Assembly: GCF_000157895.3 (NCBI RefSeq)
Contig: NC_022663.1
Span: forward strand, 1,798,001 to 1,862,000
Direction of reading: 5' to 3'
Length of the DNA: 64,000 bases
DNA from: Mycobacterium kansasii ATCC 12478
GTDB lineage: Bacteria; Actinomycetota; Actinomycetes; Mycobacteriales; Mycobacteriaceae
Shown here piece after piece: positions 1 to 8,269 of this stretch. Numbering within the stretch: position 1 is the first letter of the stretch; each line of letters begins with the position of its first letter. The notes under the pieces are model-generated. The model did not search any database, was not told the DNA's origin, and was given only the letters and a program-made list of their open reading frames with translations. A program made the position numbers and the translations under genes.

Positions 1-2
1 TT

Positions 3-212
3 ACACCCATTAGTCAGCTCGGCTATGAAGCGTGCCGCGACGAACTGATCGAGGTCGTGCGGCTGCTGGAACAGGGCGGCCTGGACCTCGATACGTCGCT
101 GAAGCTTTGGGAAAGAGGCGAGCAACTCGCCAAAAGGTGTGAGGAGCACTTAGCTGGCGCTCGGCAACGGGTAACCGATGCGCTGGCGGCCGGCGCGGCT
201 TCGGACGACTAG
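3..212 (+). CDS. xseB: Exodeoxyribonuclease VII small subunit (3' part)
   Basis: This is the carboxy-terminal part of XseB, which together with XseA forms a cytoplasmic nuclease that degrades single-stranded DNA. The frame is open from the window edge and ends with TAG at 210-212, leaving 69 visible residues. They contain QLGYEACRDEL, LLEQGGLDLD and LWERGEQLAKRC, the helical hairpin typical of XseB. The start and the upstream xseA lie outside the window. The next gene follows 64 bp downstream on the same strand, the arrangement known from Mtb Rv1107c-Rv1106c. Identity is firm; only completeness is lacking. Confidence 0.9.
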   Translation, partial: TPISQLGYEACRDELIEVVRLLEQGGLDLDTSLKLWERGEQLAKRCEEHLAGARQRVTDALAAGAASDD

Positions 213-276
213 CGCATACCGATGCCCGCCGGTTTCACTGGGCAAACCTTATTCCAAACTGGAACACGTTTTAGTT

Positions 277-1398
277 ATGCTTCGCCGCATGGGTGATGCA
301 TCGTTGACAACTGAACTCGGCCGCGTCCTGGTAACCGGCGGCTCAGGCTTCGTCGGGGCCAACCTGGTTACCACGCTGCTGGAGCGGGGATACCAGGTGC
401 GTTCCTTCGACCGCGCGCCGTCGCCGCTGCCCCCGCACCCGAAGCTCGAGGTGCTGCAGGGTGATATCACCGACGCGGCCACCTGCGCCACCGCAGTTGA
501 CGGCATCGACACGATTTTCCACACCGCCGCAATCATCGAGCTGATGGGCGGCGCATCGGTAACCGACGAATACCGGAAGCGCAGCTTCGCGGTCAACGTC
601 GGCGGCACCGAGAACCTGGTGCACGGCGGGCAGCGGGCGGGGGTAAAGCGGTTCGTCTACACCTCCTCCAACAGCGTGGTGATGGGTGGCCAGAATATTG
701 CCGGTGGCGACGAGACGATGCCCTACACCAGCCGGTTCAACGACCTCTACACCGAGACGAAGGTGGCCGCCGAGCGATTCGTGTTGTCGCAGAACGGCGT
801 TGACGGCATGCTTACCTGCGCTATCCGGCCCAGCGGCATCTGGGGCCGCGGCGACCAGACGATGTTCCGCAAGCTGTTCGAAAGCGTGGTCAAGGGCCAG
901 GTCAAGGTGCTGGTCGGCCGCAAATCGGCCCGGCTGGACAACTCCTACGTGGACAACCTGATTCACGGTTTCATTCTGGCCGCGCAGCACTTGGTCCCCG
1001 GCGGAACCGCGCCCGGGCAGGCGTACTTCATCAACGACGCCGAGCCAATCAACATGTTCGAGTTCGCCCGGCCTGTCGTCACCGCGTGTGGCGAAAGCTG
1101 GCCGCGGATAAGGGTATCCGGCCGCCTGGTGCGCGACCTGATGTCGGCGTGGCAGTGGCTGCACTTCCGGTTCGGGCTGCCGAAGCCGCCACTGGAACCC
1201 CTTGCGGTGGAGCGGCTTTACCTCGACAACTACTTTTCGATCGCCAAGGCGCAGCGTGATCTGGGCTACCGGCCGCTGTTCACCACCGAGCAGGCCTTGG
1301 CCGAATGCCTGCCCTACTACAAAGACCTTTTCGAACAGGTCAAGGCCGCAGCCAAACCCCATCTGGTATCCGTGGTCGACGCGGCACCACCGGAGTAG
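277..1398 (+). CDS. 3-beta-hydroxysteroid dehydrogenase (NAD-dependent epimerase family)
   Basis: A short-chain dehydrogenase of the extended 3-beta-HSD/isomerase type, orthologous to Mtb Rv1106c, which oxidises the 3-beta-hydroxyl of cholesterol to the enone. The 373-residue protein has a Rossmann motif TGGSGFVG at residues 20-27, the catalytic serine region YTSSNS near 128-133 and the YxxxK pair at about Y158 and K162 (YTETK). I chose ATG 277 (MLRRMGDAS), which gives the usual family length; the open frame reaches back to 178 but that part overlaps the xseB end. ATG 289 is also possible. It directly follows xseB. Its 3' end faces a degraded region. Confidence 0.92.
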   Translation: MLRRMGDASLTTELGRVLVTGGSGFVGANLVTTLLERGYQVRSFDRAPSPLPPHPKLEVLQGDITDAATCATAVDGIDTIFHTAAIIELMGGASVTDEYRKRSFAVNVGGTENLVHGGQRAGVKRFVYTSSNSVVMGGQNIAGGDETMPYTSRFNDLYTETKVAAERFVLSQNGVDGMLTCAIRPSGIWGRGDQTMFRKLFESVVKGQVKVLVGRKSARLDNSYVDNLIHGFILAAQHLVPGGTAPGQAYFINDAEPINMFEFARPVVTACGESWPRIRVSGRLVRDLMSAWQWLHFRFGLPKPPLEPLAVERLYLDNYFSIAKAQRDLGYRPLFTTEQALAECLPYYKDLFEQVKAAAKPHLVSVVDAAPPE

Positions 1399-1447
1399 CG
1401 CGTTCGCCTGAGCTAGAAGGGCGGCGGGTCAGCCGCCATCCGGGCGT

Positions 1448-1651
1448 GGTGATGTTGCGCGACGAGGCATTCACGCGGGCGTCGTGCCAGAAGTTGTCGA
1501 AGAAAGCAACGATGCCGTTGTGGGTATACGCGACGGTCTGACTCCACGTCGCAACAAACGCGACCACCGCGATGAGTGCGTACACGGCGCACAACACTTT
1601 GCGAAAAGCGGGCATCGATGCTGCGGATTGAACCCGTTCGGTTGATGTCAT
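1448..1651 (-). pseudogene. Truncated DUF2834-type small membrane protein
   Basis: Reading leftward from ATG 1651, about 68 residues look like the beginning of a mycobacterial DUF2834 membrane protein: a first hydrophobic helix (LCAVYALIAVVAFVATW) followed by FFDNFWHDARVNASSRNIT. In intact relatives this last motif leads into two more membrane helices. Here the similarity stops abruptly near 1448 and the frame runs on into the antisense of the 3-beta-HSD gene until 1340. I read this as a 3'-deleted gene with the junction close to 1447. The family assignment rests on recognition of the motif, not on a search. Confidence 0.5.
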
Positions 1652-1693
1652 GAAGACACCGCTAGGGGAACATGACCATGGGCTAGAGGGATT

Positions 1694-1840
1694 GACCCGA
1701 CATTGGTAGCGGCACAGCAGCTTGCAGTTCGACGGATGAATCAGACCGCGCAGATAGGACACGGTGTGGTCGATGTCGTACACCTGCCGGTTGGTCGCAT
1801 CCGGGGAAGCGGCCTGCCGGATCGACCTGGACCTGGAGCA
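1694..1840 (-). pseudogene. Remnant of a 13E12-type (DUF222) HNH endonuclease
   Basis: The leftward frames carry the carboxy-terminal HNH signature of the mycobacterial 13E12 repeat proteins: GRFPGCDQPAG in one frame and, after a frameshift near 1775, VYDIDHTVSY with HPSNCKLLCR in another. In intact members the sequence runs PGCD...CDIDHTVP...HPSNL..LCR without a break. The DUF222 part and the residues after LCR are missing. The 13E12 genes are multicopy, often decayed elements in mycobacteria, so this is most likely the debris of one copy. It lies on the same strand as the DUF2834 remnant just downstream. Confidence 0.6.
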
Positions 1841-1900
1841 TCCCGGCCGACGGGGGCCAGTGTCAGCCGCGCCAGAACTTACGGTAGGCCTGAGCACCCG

Positions 1901-3361
1901 CTATCGGAGCTCGTAGTCCTCGAGGGCGGGACGCGCCATGACGTCGCGGAACCGGGTGAACGTCCACGGCCACGCCACCGGAACGCCGCGGTCGTCGAGA
2001 TACCAGCTGCGGCAACCGGTCACCCACACCGTCTTTTTCGCCGCTTCAATACGGTCGGCCTCGAAGCGCGCCGTCGACTCGCGGGTGGCGCTGATCTGGC
2101 TACACCGACCATCGGCCAGCAGCTCGAAAAGCTGTAAAAGATAAGCCATCTGGGCCTCGGCGACGTCGATCAGCGAGAAGTTGCCTACCGGCCCGTTGGG
2201 TCCATTGAGCATGAACAGGTTGGGGAAACCGGGCACCGACACCGACAAGTAGGCGAACGGCCGCTGTCCCCACACATCGTCGAGACGCACACCGCCGCGG
2301 CCGACCACCTCCATGGGGCGCAGGAAACGATCTACCCGAAAACCGGTGGCCAGCACCAGCATGTCGAGGCGATGCAGCGTTCCGTCGATGGTGCGTATCC
2401 CGTCGGGCTCGACGCGGTCGATGCCCTCGGTGACCAGATGGGCGTTGGGCCGCTGGATCGCCTGGTAGAAGTTGCCGGAGATGATCAGGCGCTTGCACCC
2501 GGCGCGGTAGTCGGGCCGTAGCTTTTCCCGCAGCCCGGGGTCGGCGACGCTGTCCTCGAGGTTGGTGCGGGCCACCCGTTGCAGCGTCTTCAGCGCCTGC
2601 GAGTCGGCGTCGACGACCGCGTTGGCGAAGTTTTGGATGAAGTCCCGGTTCAGCTGGGCGCGCAGCCGGGTCAGCGCCGCCGGGTCGGACCGGTAGCGTG
2701 CCCGCCCGGCCTCGTCGACGGGCGGGTTGTCGACCGGCAGGATCCACTGCGGGGTGCGCTGGAACAGATGCAGCTCGCGCACGACTTCGGCGATGGCGCC
2801 GGAGATCTGCACCGCCGACGAGCCCGTGCCGACCACACCGACTCGCATGCCTTCCAGCGGCACGCTGTGGTCCCAGCGGGCGCTGTGGAAGATGCTGCCA
2901 CCGAATTCGTTGAGCCCGTTGATATCTGGGTAGCGCGGGTGATGCAACACGCCGGTGGCGGCGATGACGACGTCGGCCTCGTCGCGTTCGCCGATAGATG
3001 TCTCGATGCGCCAACGACTTCCGTCGTGTTCGAGGCGGCGCACCTCGCGGCCGTAGCGGACCAGTTCCTCGACGCCGTAGCGGCGTGCGACGCCATCGAA
3101 ATACGCCAGAATCTCCGGCCCGGGCGCGAACGCATGACTCCACTCCGGGTTCGGAGCGAAGCTGTAGGTGTACAGGTGTGCCGGCACATCGCAGGCGATC
3201 CCGGGGTAGGTGTTCTCCCGCCAGGTTCCGCCCAGCCGCTCGGCCTTCTCGTACACGCTGACATTGGTGAAGCCGGCCTCGCGCAGCTTGATGGCGGCCA
3301 ACACCCCGGCCATTCCGGCGCCGATGATGACGAAGCGCAGGTCAGCCCGCTGCGGGCTCAT
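1901..3361 (-). CDS. FAD/NADPH monooxygenase, Baeyer-Villiger type
   Basis: A class B flavin monooxygenase of 486 residues that would insert oxygen next to a ketone carbonyl, giving an ester or lactone, with FAD and NADPH. An FAD-binding Rossmann motif GAGMAG is at residues 14-19, the GGTWRENTYPG stretch at 44-54, the Baeyer-Villiger fingerprint FGGSIFHSARW at 153-163 and a second nucleotide-binding motif GTGSSA at 178-183. It is the last gene of an operon: its ATG overlaps the stop of the alcohol dehydrogenase by four bases. The substrate is unknown. The neighbours (alcohol dehydrogenase, esterase) argue for ketone degradation rather than N-oxidation. Confidence 0.85.
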   Translation of the reverse strand: MSPQRADLRFVIIGAGMAGVLAAIKLREAGFTNVSVYEKAERLGGTWRENTYPGIACDVPAHLYTYSFAPNPEWSHAFAPGPEILAYFDGVARRYGVEELVRYGREVRRLEHDGSRWRIETSIGERDEADVVIAATGVLHHPRYPDINGLNEFGGSIFHSARWDHSVPLEGMRVGVVGTGSSAVQISGAIAEVVRELHLFQRTPQWILPVDNPPVDEAGRARYRSDPAALTRLRAQLNRDFIQNFANAVVDADSQALKTLQRVARTNLEDSVADPGLREKLRPDYRAGCKRLIISGNFYQAIQRPNAHLVTEGIDRVEPDGIRTIDGTLHRLDMLVLATGFRVDRFLRPMEVVGRGGVRLDDVWGQRPFAYLSVSVPGFPNLFMLNGPNGPVGNFSLIDVAEAQMAYLLQLFELLADGRCSQISATRESTARFEADRIEAAKKTVWVTGCRSWYLDDRGVPVAWPWTFTRFRDVMARPALEDYELR

Positions 3362-4473
3362 GGCGTGAGTACTCCGTGCACGGGCGGCAAACCGGCACGC
3401 TCGCCGGCCATGGTGGCGAGCAACTCCTCGGCATCGTCGAGGCGCACGCAGCGTCGCGGCAGGCTCTCGAACGGGTAGCGACCCGATGCCAGCAGCGCCA
3501 GCGCCGCCCGGTAGGCGGTGGCGTCCACCCCGAGCGCGCCGAGTATGCGCAACTCCTTGAACACCACCAGGTCCGGCGAGAATCCGGGCGCGCCGGCGCC
3601 CAGGCCTCTGGTGCCGGCGACCACGACCGTCCCGGCAGGCCGCGCGAGCGCGATCGCCTGTGCGAACGCCGCCGGCGCCTTGGCGGTGACGTCGACGACG
3701 ACGTCGGCCAGCCCACCCGTCGCGTCATGCAGCGCGGCCACGGGGTCGTCCGCGGCGACGTCGACGGCGAGGTCAACCCCGAACTGAGGGGCCAGCGCCA
3801 GCCGGTCGGCGTCACGGGGCCCCAGCCCGGTCAGCATGACGAATCCCGCGCCGGCTTCCTTGGCCGCCGCGGCGGCGCACAGTCCACGGACACCCGGTCC
3901 GAGCACCGCGACCACGTCACCGGCACCGGTGCCCGGAAGCGTTGCACCCCAGCGTATTCCGGCTCCCAGCGGATTGAACAGGGAGGCCACCGCGGGATCC
4001 AAGCCGGCCGGCACCGGCAACACCATCGAATCGGGCGCCAGGTATTGGTATTCGGCGTAACCGCCCCACAGGCCGGGTGCGCGGTCCACCGGGATGAAGC
4101 CGTACATGTCGGCCAGACCGTGGCGTTCGCAGCGCCGGTACTCACCGGCGAGGCAGTTCGGGCACTGTCGGCACGACTGGAACACCTCGACCGCCACCCG
4201 GTCGCCGGCGGCCACGCCCCAGCGCCGGGCCGCCTGCGGCCCGATCGCCTCGATGATCCCGACGGTTTCGTGACCGGGAACGAACGCGAAGCCGCCGCTC
4301 AGCGCTCCGGTGTACTGCTCGTGGTCGGTGCCGCACAATCCGCAGGCTTCCACCCGCACCAGCGCGTCGTCAGCGCCGATCTCCGGCACCGCAAGCTCCC
4401 GGACAACCAGGCGGCGCGGCGCCTCCAGGACCAAGGCTCGCGATGTCGGGGCGTTGGAGCTCACCGCACCCAC
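3358..4473 (-). CDS. Zinc-dependent alcohol dehydrogenase (MDR family)
   Basis: A medium-chain dehydrogenase of 371 residues, expected to oxidise an alcohol to an aldehyde or ketone with NAD(P). The catalytic zinc ligands appear as C47 (GLCGTD) and H68-E69 (GHE). A four-cysteine structural zinc lobe follows at C101, C104, C107 and C115 (CRQCPNCLAGEYRRC). The coenzyme fold begins with VLGPGVRG near residue 195. The gene lies between the esterase (18 bp upstream) and the monooxygenase (ATGA overlap downstream), so all three are probably one transcript. Its substrate alcohol cannot be told from sequence. Confidence 0.88.
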   Translation of the reverse strand: MGAVSSNAPTSRALVLEAPRRLVVRELAVPEIGADDALVRVEACGLCGTDHEQYTGALSGGFAFVPGHETVGIIEAIGPQAARRWGVAAGDRVAVEVFQSCRQCPNCLAGEYRRCERHGLADMYGFIPVDRAPGLWGGYAEYQYLAPDSMVLPVPAGLDPAVASLFNPLGAGIRWGATLPGTGAGDVVAVLGPGVRGLCAAAAAKEAGAGFVMLTGLGPRDADRLALAPQFGVDLAVDVAADDPVAALHDATGGLADVVVDVTAKAPAAFAQAIALARPAGTVVVAGTRGLGAGAPGFSPDLVVFKELRILGALGVDATAYRAALALLASGRYPFESLPRRCVRLDDAEELLATMAGERAGLPPVHGVLTP

Positions 4474-4491
4474 CTCTCGATCCAGCCGCGG

Positions 4492-6027
4492 CTAGCGGAA
4501 GCCCACGACCTCGCCGCCCCAGGCAGCTCGGAGGTGGCCGTCGAGATCGCGCGCAACGCTGTCGGTTCTGTTGATGACCAGGCAGGCCCGGTCGGCGTCG
4601 TCGTACGACGGCCAGTCCGGCTCGCCCGCCGGCTTACCGTGCCTGGCGAAGTTGACCCATCGGGTCCGCACTCTTTCCGAAACCGCCTTGGCGGTCCTGA
4701 CCCCGCCCAGTCGCAGCGTCGGGTCGTGGGGTCCCCCGAGATTGCCCCAGACATAAGGCAATTCGGTAGCGTGTGCGGCGTTGACCAGTAGCAGCTTGAG
4801 CAACGGCGTCGAATAGTCGAAGCGGTAAAGGTATACCGGCGCCACCTTGCGGTGTCCGTCGGCCAGCCACACCGAGGGCATCCGGAACCCGACATCGGTG
4901 GCGATGCTCAGCGGCCGCGCCTTGCGCCGGATGCGCGAGTAGGCCAGCCCGATCTGCTCTTCGGTAGGCAATTGCAGGTCGGGCTGTTCGGCGGCGATCT
5001 GGGTGAACATCGACGTTATCGCGTGCGGAGTGATCGGCATCAGCGGCGAGCGCATCAACCGGAACAGCGCCGCCTCGTGCTTGTTGGTGCCGATGATCAA
5101 CGGCACGGGTTCAGAGCGGCCCTCCTGCGCCACTTTGACCGGGTAGTCGTCCAACAGGTCGCCGTCGACGATCGGGACGAACGCCAGGGTGCCGGGGTTG
5201 CGGACGGGCACTTCGTCGAACACTTCTTTCGACGCGGTGATGATCGCGGCGATCGGGACATCGACCAGCCGGTCCACCTCGGAGGTGCCGATTCCCAGCT
5301 TGCCGAGAACGCACATCGCCGCCCGCCGGGCCCTGTCGCGGTCGTATACCGAGGTGGCCGGAGAACTTTGGGCGATCGCGCGCCCGAACAGCCCGGCCGC
5401 CGCCGGGACGGCCAGCAGCGTCGTGACGATCCCCGCTCCCGCGGATTCGCCGAACAGCGTGACGTTGCCGGGATCACCGCCGAACCCCGCGATGTTGTCG
5501 CGGATCCACTGCAACGCGGCCAGCACGTCGCGCAGCCCGATATTGGAGTCGAAACCGCGCCGCGCGCTACCCAACGACGACAGGTCGAGAAAACCCAGCA
5601 CTCCGAGCCGGTAGTTGATGGTCACCACCACCACGTCGCCGCTGGCGGCCAGGCGCCGGCCGTCGTAGAGGGGCTGGCTGCCCGACCCGAGCAGGTAGGC
5701 GCCGCCGTGCAGCCATACCATCACGGGCTTCCCGTCGCCGGGCTCGACGCCGGCCGGGGCCCAGATGTTCAGTCGCAGACAGTCCTCGCCCTGGGGCGCT
5801 CCCAGATCCAGTGGCATGTTCGGGACCACCGGCTGCGGGCAGGCCGGGCCGAAGCTGGTGGCGTCGGCCACCTCGGTCCATCGCTGGGGCGGTTGTGGCG
5901 CCCGGAAGCGCAGGTCACGCAGCGGCGGCGCGGCATATCGCACGCCCTTCCAGGTCTTGGCCCGCACGTCGCCGGTGCCCCGGACCGGGCCGTAGCTGGT
6001 TTCGACCACACAATCGTCGATCGCCAT
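4492..6027 (-). CDS. Type B carboxylesterase (para-nitrobenzyl esterase family)
   Basis: A 511-residue alpha/beta hydrolase that cleaves carboxylic esters. It shows the family signatures EDCLRLNIWAP at 81-91, the oxyanion motif HGGA at 107-110 and the nucleophile elbow GESAGA with S195; E318 (GTNKHEA) and H419 (AAHATELPYVWG) fit the rest of the triad. No signal peptide is visible. From memory, the syntenic Mtb locus carries this esterase as two fragments (Rv1104, Rv1105), whereas here the frame is intact. It is the first gene of the esterase-ADH-monooxygenase operon, which suggests that it hydrolyses the ester made by the monooxygenase. Confidence 0.9.
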   Translation of the reverse strand: MAIDDCVVETSYGPVRGTGDVRAKTWKGVRYAAPPLRDLRFRAPQPPQRWTEVADATSFGPACPQPVVPNMPLDLGAPQGEDCLRLNIWAPAGVEPGDGKPVMVWLHGGAYLLGSGSQPLYDGRRLAASGDVVVVTINYRLGVLGFLDLSSLGSARRGFDSNIGLRDVLAALQWIRDNIAGFGGDPGNVTLFGESAGAGIVTTLLAVPAAAGLFGRAIAQSSPATSVYDRDRARRAAMCVLGKLGIGTSEVDRLVDVPIAAIITASKEVFDEVPVRNPGTLAFVPIVDGDLLDDYPVKVAQEGRSEPVPLIIGTNKHEAALFRLMRSPLMPITPHAITSMFTQIAAEQPDLQLPTEEQIGLAYSRIRRKARPLSIATDVGFRMPSVWLADGHRKVAPVYLYRFDYSTPLLKLLLVNAAHATELPYVWGNLGGPHDPTLRLGGVRTAKAVSERVRTRWVNFARHGKPAGEPDWPSYDDADRACLVINRTDSVARDLDGHLRAAWGGEVVGFR

Positions 6028-6321
6028 ACCCCTGAAACTCCCATTCCCATGCCTGATCTCAGGTTAACGACCGGTGGCCGCAGGCGGTCCGAAAGGCCTC
6101 CGGGCCACACCGTAGTGGAGATGAACCACGCCGCTTCGAAACCGGGTGCTCGGCCAACAGCTCGAGCTCAACGCGCACCTCGCCGGACAGTGCCCGCTTT
6201 CCGCGTAGCCGGCGACCCTTCACGCAGGACTTCCGGGGCGTGGCCTTCTTCTCGCCCTTACGGCTCAGTCTCCGGTTAGGGTGACGCTCAACACCGATGC
6301 GGAGGGCGGGCGAGCCTAGGC
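6028..6321. other. Intergenic region without a recognisable gene
   Basis: This 294-bp divergent gap holds the promoters of the esterase operon and of the permease gene. I see no conserved ORF in it. In Mtb, as I recall, the toxin-antitoxin pair mazE3-mazF3 (Rv1103c-Rv1102c) sits at this junction; nothing resembling either protein is visible here in any frame. Confidence 0.5.
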
Positions 6322-7479
6322 ATGAACACGGAATTCACGCTCACCCAGAAGCGCGCGCTGGCAATCCTGACGATGGTCGCCCTGCTGTTCGGCGCCTACT
6401 TCCTGCGCGACTATTTCGTGCTCATCGTGGTGGCCGCGGTCGGCGCCTATCTGTTCACGCCACTGTTCACCTGGTTCAACAAGCGGCTGAGCACGGGCTT
6501 GTCGGCCACGTGCACGGTGTTGACGGCATTGGCCAGCGTTTTCATTCCGGTCGCGCTGTTAGTGGCGCTGGCCGTAGTCCAGGTCGCCCGGATGGTCGAC
6601 AACGTGGCCGAGTGGTTCAACACGACCGATCCCAGCGAGCTCGGCGACAAGGTATTACGCCTGGTCAACGACCTGCTGGCCAGGGTGCCGTTCCTGCATG
6701 TGACCGTGACTCCCGAGATGTTGCGAAACGCGATGATCTCGGCGGCCCGCACCGTTGGCACCTGGCTGCTGCATGTCCTGCAGGGCGCGGCCGGAAGCCT
6801 CGCCGGCGCGGTCACGTCGGCCATCGTCTTTCTGTATGTTTTCGTGGCCCTGCTGCTGAACCGGGACAAGTTAAGGACGCTGATCGGCCAGCTCAACCCG
6901 CTGGGCGAGGAAGTTACCGATTTGTACCTGCGAAAGATGGGCTCGATGGTGCGTGGCACCGTCAACGGCCAGTTCGTCATCGCCCTGTGCCAAGGCGTGG
7001 CCGGCGCCGCGTCCATCTACCTCGCCGGATTTCACCACGGGTTCTTCATCTTCGCGATCGTGTTGACCGCGCTGTCGATCATTCCGCTGGGCGGCGGGAT
7101 CGTGACGATCCCGTTCGGCATCGGGATGATCTTCTACGGCAACATCGCCGGCGGCGTGTTCGTGGTGCTGTGGCATCTGCTGGTGGTCACCAACATCGAC
7201 AACTTCTTACGTCCGATCCTGGTTCCGCGCGACGCCCGGCTGAACTCCGCACTCATGTTGCTCTCGGTGTTTGCCGGCATCGGCATGTTCGGCCCGTGGG
7301 GCATCATCATCGGTCCGGTGCTGATGATCCTCATCGTCACCACCATCGACGTCTACCTGGCGGTGTACAAGGGGGTCGAACTCAAGGAACACCACGACCC
7401 GCCCGGCCGTCGCAAGTGGCTCCCGCGGCGAACCGGGGACACCCCGGCAGGCGCGGCTACCGACTCAGCCGCTCAGTGA
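6322..7479 (+). CDS. AI-2E family transporter (PF01594-type membrane protein)
   Basis: A 385-residue integral membrane protein of the AI-2E/UPF0118 exporter family, orthologous to Mtb Rv1101c. Hydrophobic segments near residues 13-50 and 67-90 are followed by a soluble stretch, then by a helix-rich part containing SIIPLGGGIVTIPFGIG near 253-269, the most conserved block of the family, and FGPWGIIIGPVLMI near the end. The cargo in mycobacteria is not known. The start ATG 6322 gives the orthologue's length. The last 23 bp overlap the stop of the convergent dienelactone hydrolase gene. Confidence 0.9.
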   Translation: MNTEFTLTQKRALAILTMVALLFGAYFLRDYFVLIVVAAVGAYLFTPLFTWFNKRLSTGLSATCTVLTALASVFIPVALLVALAVVQVARMVDNVAEWFNTTDPSELGDKVLRLVNDLLARVPFLHVTVTPEMLRNAMISAARTVGTWLLHVLQGAAGSLAGAVTSAIVFLYVFVALLLNRDKLRTLIGQLNPLGEEVTDLYLRKMGSMVRGTVNGQFVIALCQGVAGAASIYLAGFHHGFFIFAIVLTALSIIPLGGGIVTIPFGIGMIFYGNIAGGVFVVLWHLLVVTNIDNFLRPILVPRDARLNSALMLLSVFAGIGMFGPWGIIIGPVLMILIVTTIDVYLAVYKGVELKEHHDPPGRRKWLPRRTGDTPAGAATDSAAQ

Positions 7480-8257
7480 GGAACTCGACCACACGCTTGC
7501 GGGCTTCGTACGCCGCCTGACCGTCCACCTCGCGGACCTCGTCGGTGAGCACCGAATGCGCCATCCGGCTGAAGCCGTCCGCGTTGCCCGGGCTGGAGTC
7601 GATCTCGATCACCGCGAACGCGTCACCGAGCCGCTGCTTGAGCGTGGCGAACCGTTCCCGCGGCGCCATCTTGTCCTCGCTGAAGCGCAATCCCATGGCG
7701 CACAAGCCGTCGTTGGCACAGCGGTCGGCGACGACGCGAAGCTCGGATTCGCTCAGCCCGGGGTCGCGACGCTGCGCGCGCGTCAGCGGCAGTGGCACCG
7801 AGGGCTGGCTGAGCACCGGGGCGAGCACGCTGTCGTCGACGGCGGCGGCCAGCGCGAAGCCGCCGGTGAAACACTGGCCGATCACACCGACGCCCTTACC
7901 GGGGGTCGACGCGTTGAGATCGCGCGCCAGCGCGCGCAGAAACTGCGCCACCGGGCGCTGCTTGTTGGTGGCCATCGCCGCGAACTCCCGGGCCACGCAC
8001 GCCCGGCTGAGCGTGGCGGCCATATAGCCGGCCGATACCGCCTTGCCCGGCGCACCGAACAGCGACGGGATTGCCACGGTGAACCCGTTGTCCACCAGGT
8101 GATTACCCAGGCCCAGCACCCCGGGATGAATCCCCGGGATCTCCGGGATCAGCACCACTCCCGGGCCGGACCCCTTGCGATAGACGTCGTGGGTGTAGCC
8201 GCCGCCGGTGAACGACGACGCCGACCACCCGGACAGGTCTGCTTCGGGTCCGCTCAC
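7457..8257 (-). CDS. Dienelactone hydrolase family protein
   Basis: A 266-residue alpha/beta hydrolase of the dienelactone hydrolase family. It has a cysteine nucleophile in VIGQCFTGG (C129), in place of the usual serine, and the early PEIPGIHPG segment at 38-46 where the oxyanion-hole residues lie. A substrate cannot be assigned: family members act on lactones and cyclic esters. The gene starts 12 bp after the stop of the upstream DUF4245 gene, so the two are probably co-transcribed. Its 3' end overlaps that of the permease gene by 23 bp. Confidence 0.85.
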   Translation of the reverse strand: MSGPEADLSGWSASSFTGGGYTHDVYRKGSGPGVVLIPEIPGIHPGVLGLGNHLVDNGFTVAIPSLFGAPGKAVSAGYMAATLSRACVAREFAAMATNKQRPVAQFLRALARDLNASTPGKGVGVIGQCFTGGFALAAAVDDSVLAPVLSQPSVPLPLTRAQRRDPGLSESELRVVADRCANDGLCAMGLRFSEDKMAPRERFATLKQRLGDAFAVIEIDSSPGNADGFSRMAHSVLTDEVREVDGQAAYEARKRVVEFLTERLSR

Positions 8258-8269
8258 GATACGTCTCTC

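Noticed and set aside
343..1362. Long antisense ORF opposite the 3-beta-HSD gene
   Set aside because: It is a shadow frame of a high-GC gene, with no recognisable motif and low-complexity H/R/G/D composition.
1703..2137. 144-codon rightward ORF in the scar region
   Set aside because: It overlaps the 3' end of the monooxygenase gene and the 13E12 remnant on the other strand and has no motif.
3376..6279. Long rightward ORFs opposite the ADH and esterase genes
   Set aside because: They are antisense frames of genes with complete catalytic motifs; their translations are Arg/His/Gly-rich without domains.
6297..7520. 407-codon ORF overlapping the AI-2E permease gene in another frame
   Set aside because: It is the second-frame shadow of a gene with clear membrane-protein conservation.
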